64,000 nt of DNA from Gymnopilus junonius (taxonomy: Eukaryota > Basidiomycota > Agaricomycetes > Agaricales > Galerinaceae). Where the stretch lies: positions 120,606-184,605 of the forward strand of contig JADNYJ010000074.1 in the NCBI GenBank assembly GCA_015501075.1, written 5' to 3'. This document shows positions 59,234-64,000 of the stretch, piece after piece. Both the position numbers and the translations under genes were made by a program. The number at the start of each line of letters is the position of its first letter. Position 1 is the stretch's first letter. The notes under the pieces were generated by a model. The model saw only the letters and a list, made by a program, of their open reading frames with translations, did not search any database and was not told the DNA's origin.

Positions 59234-60847
59234 ATGCCTGGTATCTGGACCCGCCACCCCCGATACGCCATTCTCGTCGCCATCGCGCTCCTCAGCTCCC
59301 TGTACCTCCTGCTGCCGTACAGCGCCCCGACGGGAGGAATCTACACGTTGAGAGACAGCACCCTCCCGGCGCGCGTGCAGAGGTCTATCGCGATCTACGA
59401 CAAACTCCTCAAGGATCGCCAGGGGCTCATCAAGAAGTTTGGTCCGAGTCCAAAGGACATTGCGCTGTGAGTCGATCCTCCTGTCAGGGGCTACGGAGAA
59501 TTCTGATGCTGCGTATATACATAGGTTCCCGCCTGATACCGCTCCTTGGCCGCCGTACACTGTCTGTAAGTGCCCCGTGTCCGCCTGGCATGTTCATTCT
59601 TCTTGTGCTGACGCAGAACTCGCGTTGCTCAGGGGACTTTTTCCCAGCTGCATTCAACTGCCCACACGAGGTCGAGCGTCTCGGTGCACTGGGCGACGGA
59701 GGGAAATGGGTCTGCGGACTCTCTAGGGTGGCACAGAAGGAAGACTGCGTCGTCTACTCATTCGGTACGTCACTCCCGAGCACATCCTTCCCAATCCTCT
59801 TGGCTTTGTCCCTTCATTTCATCATCATCATCAACATCACCTTCTCGACATCGTGTCTTCGCTTCGGTTTCCCACATTCCCATCCCCATTCATCTCTTTA
59901 CCCTTATCCCTCCCTTTCCATCCCTTCCTATATTTACTCCTTTCTTCCTTTTTGGCGTTCTTCCCATCTTAACTTCCCATTGGTGGCGTTTGCGTGGCAT
60001 TTAACCTTGACTGACGTTGAACATTGGAACATTTAAACTAGGCATCAACCTCGAATCGTCCTTCGAGTCCGAAATCCTCCAAGGCACCGACTACTGCGAG
60101 ATATGGGGGTACGACTTTAGCGTCAAGTCCTTCGGACCCGAGATCCCCACCTCGCGCGCGCACCGCACGCATTTCAGGCCTGTGGGGCTCGCGGGGGCCG
60201 ATAAACACGGTCCGAGTGATGATCCGCCCATGTATACCCTGCAGACGCTGATGAAGGAGAACGGTGCGTTGCGCTTTTCTTGAACCACATCTCTCTTATA
60301 TGCTCTCTGCTGCCGCCATTAAATACTTACCACACATGACCCTTCACCCCTAGGCCACAAACACATCGATATCCTGAAAATCGACATTGAAGGCTGGGAA
60401 TTCGAAACCCTCACCACGCTCATCAAGCCGTACATCGAGTCTGGGGAGCCCCTCCCGTTCAGCCAGCTGCAGTTGGAGATCCATATTTGGAATAAGAGCT
60501 TTGAGGACTTCCTCGGGTGGTGGGAGATGTTGGAGGCTGCGGGGTTGAGGCCTTTTTGGACGGAGGTATGTTTTGAATTGAAAGATGAGTTGGAGCTAAT
60601 GCGGTTTATACTCTTTATAGCCCAATTTGGTTTATTTGAATTACAACAAGCAAGGAACGCCTGATCTCGCAGAGGTGCGCTCTTGTCTCTTGTCTCTATC
60701 TCTTGATAACTTTCCTTGCTGACCCGAGTTCCTTTTTCTTTCCTTTTTTTTTCATTTCAGTTCTCCTTCCTCAACATCAAGGGCTCCCACAACGTATTCC
60801 TCCAAGATCCGAAATCGGTCCATCCGCATGCGCCGCCGGTGCATTGA
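59234..60847 (+). CDS. METTL24-like methyltransferase-domain protein (Methyltransf_22 type)
   Basis: Seven exons (59234-59466, 59525-59565, 59633-59764, 60042-60263, 60354-60565, 60621-60674, 60761-60847) join to exactly 327 codons. An N-terminal signal anchor (YAILVAIALLSSLYLLLPYS) suggests a type II membrane or secreted protein. The core has DFFPAAFNCPHEVERLGALG, GDGGKWVCGL, YSFGINLESSFESEILQGTD, CEIWGYDFSV, and the diagnostic HKHIDILKIDIEGWEFETL, followed by LQLEIHIWN and FSFLNIKGSHNVFLQ. These match the methyltransferase-like 24 group, whose substrate is not well established. Short exons and introns of 46-277 nt are typical. The gene stands alone; no pathway partner is near. Confidence 0.88.
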
Positions 60848-61597
60848 ACGACTGACGCCGTTGGATTCAGGTGCATATATCGAGTTGAGTCGAGTCGAAG
60901 AGCAAGGGAGATATTGATCGGGAATTAGAGAACACGAGCACGAGCAAACATAGCTGCAGAGTATCAAAGCACAAGAACACACAGAGTAAAGAGTATCAGA
61001 GCACACAGCACAGAGTATCAGGGAACCAGAGTACCAGAGGCCACCACAGGAAAGAAGGGGAACGGAAACAGAGTAGGAGAGGAGCGCAGTGGGGGTCGCC
61101 GAATGGATTGGATTGGACTGGACTGGACGAGTTGGACTTGAATCAGGATTCAGATTCAAAAGTAGGAAAGATTGGGCAAGTTATACTGTAGACGCTTTTT
61201 TAGTTCTTTAGGTTTTATTTTATTTTTTAGTTATCAGCTTTATTATAGAGTATAGTATACTCCCTTTTTAACTTGCTTGTTTTATGTTTTGTGATGAAGG
61301 CTGGCTTCAAGGCCTGCCATCACAATCAGACTTGACTACTTTTCTGGCTGGATATCCGAGGCTCAGGACGGTGATTAAAGTTCCCATGGCAAGACTGTAG
61401 AGTATATCGCAGGTTGTAGATTAGATTACGGGTTCTGATAAAGGAGGAGGAACTCTTATTTTGGAAATGATTTCTGGATTTGGTAATAGCTCATTATTGA
61501 TCATGACGGCGACAGAATAAAATGAATTTTATAAAATGCAAGTTTAGAGAGTCAGGACTGGTGCTTAATAAAGTTGACATATTGTAGAGCATATATA
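60848..61597. other. Intergenic region with imperfect short repeats
   Basis: Contains AGAGTATCAGAGCACA-like words repeated imperfectly at about 60955-61040 and GGATT/GGACT words near 61103-61130. Otherwise AT-rich 3' flanks of two convergent genes. Confidence 0.5.
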
Positions 61598-63035
61598 TTA
61601 CGTTATTTTCTGTGTAATTTTCTCTCGCCGACCCTGCCACGTCAACGTTAACATCGTCTGCAACACCCAAGTGTGCAACTGCTTGAACATGCCCGTAACC
61701 ACTGGGCCAGGCACGTCGCCCTGTTCGACCATACCCACAATATATTCCACCCACTCCTGAACAAATTTGGACTCTTCCATGGTATCTATCAATCTCCTCT
61801 CTTCCTCTTCGAACTTTTCCCTCATCTCGGAGTGATGGGTGAGAAATGAGGCTTTGGCGTGCTCAGAGGGCAGAACCATGTGAGTGAGGAAAGAAATCGG
61901 GATAAAGCACTGTGGCACTGAGTCCCGGATGAGGATGAGGAACATGAATGCGGGTCGAATGTGAAGGAATTGGTGAACGATTCGTTTGGATCATGTCGAC
62001 ACACCGCTTTTTCTCCGGAGAGGGATAGGTCGAGGTACAACTCCGTTTTCGGCGTCAGGGCGTACTGCAAGCCGTGCAGTGCCCATTTATTTTCTTTGAA
62101 CGTTATATCGAGTGGATGAAATCGAAGGACTTACAATCTTACCCTTACCCTGCGCCTTCATAAGCTTCATCATCTCCTCTATAGCTGCCTCCGACCTGCT
62201 GCTATTTGTTTCCGCTTTTCAGGGAGGTTTTTGAAGCGCTCAGCATATTCGGGCTGTTGTGTAACACATCACATATGATATGATATGATATTTGGTCAGA
62301 TCAACTGTGCGAAAAAAGAACTGAAGAAGAAAAAAAAACGCTTACTAAATTCCTCAAGACAGTCGCCAGCTCATGGCGGTATGTGATGCATGCACGCTCA
62401 TACCTGGTGTCTCCCCATTGCACTGCCATCGTAAAAGTGTGTAAAATGGCCATGACGTTTCTCCAACTGGTCAATGGTAGCAGCAACAAATTGTGGTGGC
62501 TTGTCATACTCGAGCGATTCGGAGAGTTCTAGGATAGGAACTCGAGATCGGTCCTCGATGTAAGGAATTTCCAAGTCGTATCGCAGGTCACATTCTTTTT
62601 CCAGGACCTGCCGATGGTATCGGGAACAGCGATTGACAACCCATTGAGGTAGATCGCAGTAGGAAAGGGATATAAAATGGACATCCTCAAATGAAGCGAA
62701 AGGGCAGGAAGAAACGCATACTAACCGAATTGAAAGGCAGAACAGGCGACAACTACTGCATCTGGGTCTTTTGCATAATGTTGCAGCAGCTGGAAACCAA
62801 TGTCACTACCAGCATCTGAGATTAACACCTTCTTCATTTTCTGGCCCGTATCTGTACTCTTTGGAAATGTAATTTTAACCAGGGGTTCGATAAACACCGG
62901 GGAGTCGACTTTGATGTGGACGCGTAGCCGCCAGAGCTTGAAGGTGCATTTGACCAGTAGGAAAGTAATCAGACAAATGGCCAGGGAAAGGCAAACACCA
63001 CTCAGGGTATAGCATATCGCTGATGTTGGCAGCAT
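61598..63035 (-). pseudogene. Rossmann-fold (SDR-like) gene, copy 2, frame-broken
   Basis: Inverted paralogue of the gene at 43457-44787. The first exon reads MLPTSAICYTLSGVCLSLAI and KKVLISDAGSDIGFQLLQHY, ending ACSAFQFG at a GT donor as in copy 1. The second coding stretch contains SLSYCDLPQWVVNRCSRYHR and VLELSES-like residues (RSRVPILELSESLEYDKPPQ), about 30 residues more than copy 1. Near 62420 one base is missing relative to copy 1 (GGGGAGAC against GGGGAAGAC), which throws GSAMG out of frame with YRHELATVLRNL. After PEYAERFKNLP and AAIEEMMKLMK, the C-terminus is split over two frames before FVQEWVEYIVGMVEQGDVPG. The splice phase of intron 1 also does not fit. It is probably a decaying copy, unless these are sequence errors. 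Confidence 0.62.
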
Positions 63036-63354
63036 CCTGAAGAGGGGTTTAAGTCAAGTATATCACGTTTCACTGTGGTTTCAGTTGTCACGAGCACCGG
63101 GCGCGCCTCCAGCACCACCGTTACCGCCGTTACTCATCGTCTGTAGTGTTTCTGTTCAAAACACTTTAAGCTCGTTCTTGTATTGGGACCCATCAACCGG
63201 AAGCGGTAATGCGTGGTTTACTGACTTATATCGGGAAAACGTTCGGGACAAGGCACTCTAAGTATACTTAGTATTGCTTTTGGCTGTTGCTTCTCAAGCC
63301 ACTGAAAATGAGATTCTTTAAACTGCATTGGACAGGTGAAACTGTTTAAAAGAT
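63036..63354. other. Spacer between the two genes of the inverted block
   Basis: About 320 bp upstream of the Rossmann-like copy 2 and downstream of F-box copy 2. No ORF or repeat is evident. Confidence 0.5.
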
Positions 63355-64000
63355 TTAAACTCCATGATATTCAGAGTGAAGCGCGATATGCGACTGCCTG
63401 GAAGTCACAGGCAGTTGCTCTGCTATCCAGCTTCTATCCTATCCGCTGGATCTGCCTCGCTATCGACATGTCAGGTTCCTCTTCGAAATGGTAATAAATC
63501 CGAATGTCAAGCTTGAGCCTTCGTCCACCAGACAATTTACCAGAGTCGAGTCCAGCATCCTCCAATTGGACATTTCCAGGTGAGCCAAAGGCGACATCTG
63601 GTGGCTCTCGCACTGTATTTCAAGAAGGATGTCATCTATTTTGCTATCTTTGGATGCCGTGTTCAGAAGTGCACATAAATCCTCCAGAGCATCATCGTCA
63701 TTGTCGTCGTCGTCGTCATCACCATCATCATCATCTGGGATATGTCAACCTTGAGGAAGAGAACCTTGAGTTGGGAAGCTCGCTCAGGTTAAAAAGATCA
63801 GCAAGTGGAACCTTGTTCGTCTAGAAAAAGGATGTTCAGACGCGACTACGAGGTTCAAAATGAGTGACTACCCCAAAGGCCAGAAACTCGAGTGAGCTGC
63901 TACAAGCTTTTATGATTGATACGATATCGTCCAGACAGAGATTGCCCGAGAATTGGGTTTGAAAAGAATGCAGACCACTTGGATCCAATGCAAATTTGAT
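63355..64000 (-). pseudogene. F-box/LRR-like gene, copy 2, partial and frame-broken
   Basis: The 3' half of a second copy of the gene at 40349-41677, running off the right edge of the window. On the minus strand it reads FNLSELPN, LKVLFLKVDIS, then in another frame a long Asp run leading into DALEDLCALLNTASKDSKID and MSNWRMLDSTLV. Further frames give LKLDIRIYYHFEEEPDM, ADPADRIEA and finally WIAEQLPVTSRQSHIALHSE with a stop at 63355. At least two one-base breaks are needed compared with copy 1, for example before WIAEQLP. The Asp run, encoded by GAT/GAC repeats near 63690-63740, is longer than in copy 1. Confidence 0.65.
63690..63740 (-). repeat. GAT/GAC trinucleotide run (poly-Asp)
   Basis: The minus strand carries a run of Asp codons, interrupted by Gly and Asn, within the F-box copy 2. 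The matching place in copy 1 has only EDHDDALED, so the run has expanded since the duplication or contracted in copy 1. Confidence 0.75.

Overview
The window looks like nuclear DNA of a mushroom-forming basidiomycete (Agaricomycetes). Genes lie on both strands and are split by short (about 42-100 nt) GT-AG introns, and the protein families are typical of that group: a WOPR regulator, a STE12 with both homeodomain and zinc fingers, F-box/LRR genes, Ser-rich single-pass membrane proteins and a METTL24-like methyltransferase. I joined exons by hand. For seven genes (OXR1-like, the 427-aa unknown, the thioesterase, F-box copy 1, the Rossmann gene copy 1, the P450 and the METTL24-like gene) the summed exon lengths are exact multiples of three. 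The other models are less exact.

Layout. 1.4-6.6 kb (+): a TLD/OXR1 protein and an unknown protein with a repeated GKYEA motif. 7.7-18.6 kb (-): DML1/Misato, a WOPR (Gti1/Pac2) transcription regulator, and a large kinase with an MLKL-like N-terminal helical bundle. 21.1-22.6 kb (+): a hot-dog thioesterase. 23.3-26.7 kb (-): a Ser-rich single-pass membrane protein and an acyltransferase-3-like membrane protein. 27.8-39.8 kb (-): STE12 and a STE7/Fuz7 MAPKK, separated by about 6.5 kb of gene-poor DNA. 40.3-44.8 kb (+): an F-box-like gene and a Rossmann/SDR-like gene. 45.1-46.6 kb (-): the WD40 protein PAAF1/Rpn14. 46.7-49.4 kb: two small non-autonomous DNA transposons. 50.7-52.3 kb (+): a cytochrome P450 with an atypical I helix. 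53.7-56.6 kb (+): a second Ser-rich single-pass membrane protein. 59.2-60.8 kb (+): a METTL24-like methyltransferase. 61.6-64 kb (-): degraded second copies of the Rossmann and F-box genes, running off the window end.

The most notable points are these. (1) The F-box plus Rossmann gene pair is present twice in inverted orientation about 17 kb apart, with a third Rossmann-gene scrap beside copy 1. (2) A kinase pairs an MLKL-like four-helix bundle with a kinase domain that keeps its catalytic residues. (3) Two MITE-like elements have clear terminal inverted repeats and target-site duplications, one of them 87 bp upstream of the PAAF1 start. (4) STE12 and its pathway MAPKK are neighbours. Several one-base frame breaks occur, some in duplicated (decaying) genes and one in STE12, where a sequence error is as likely as a mutation.
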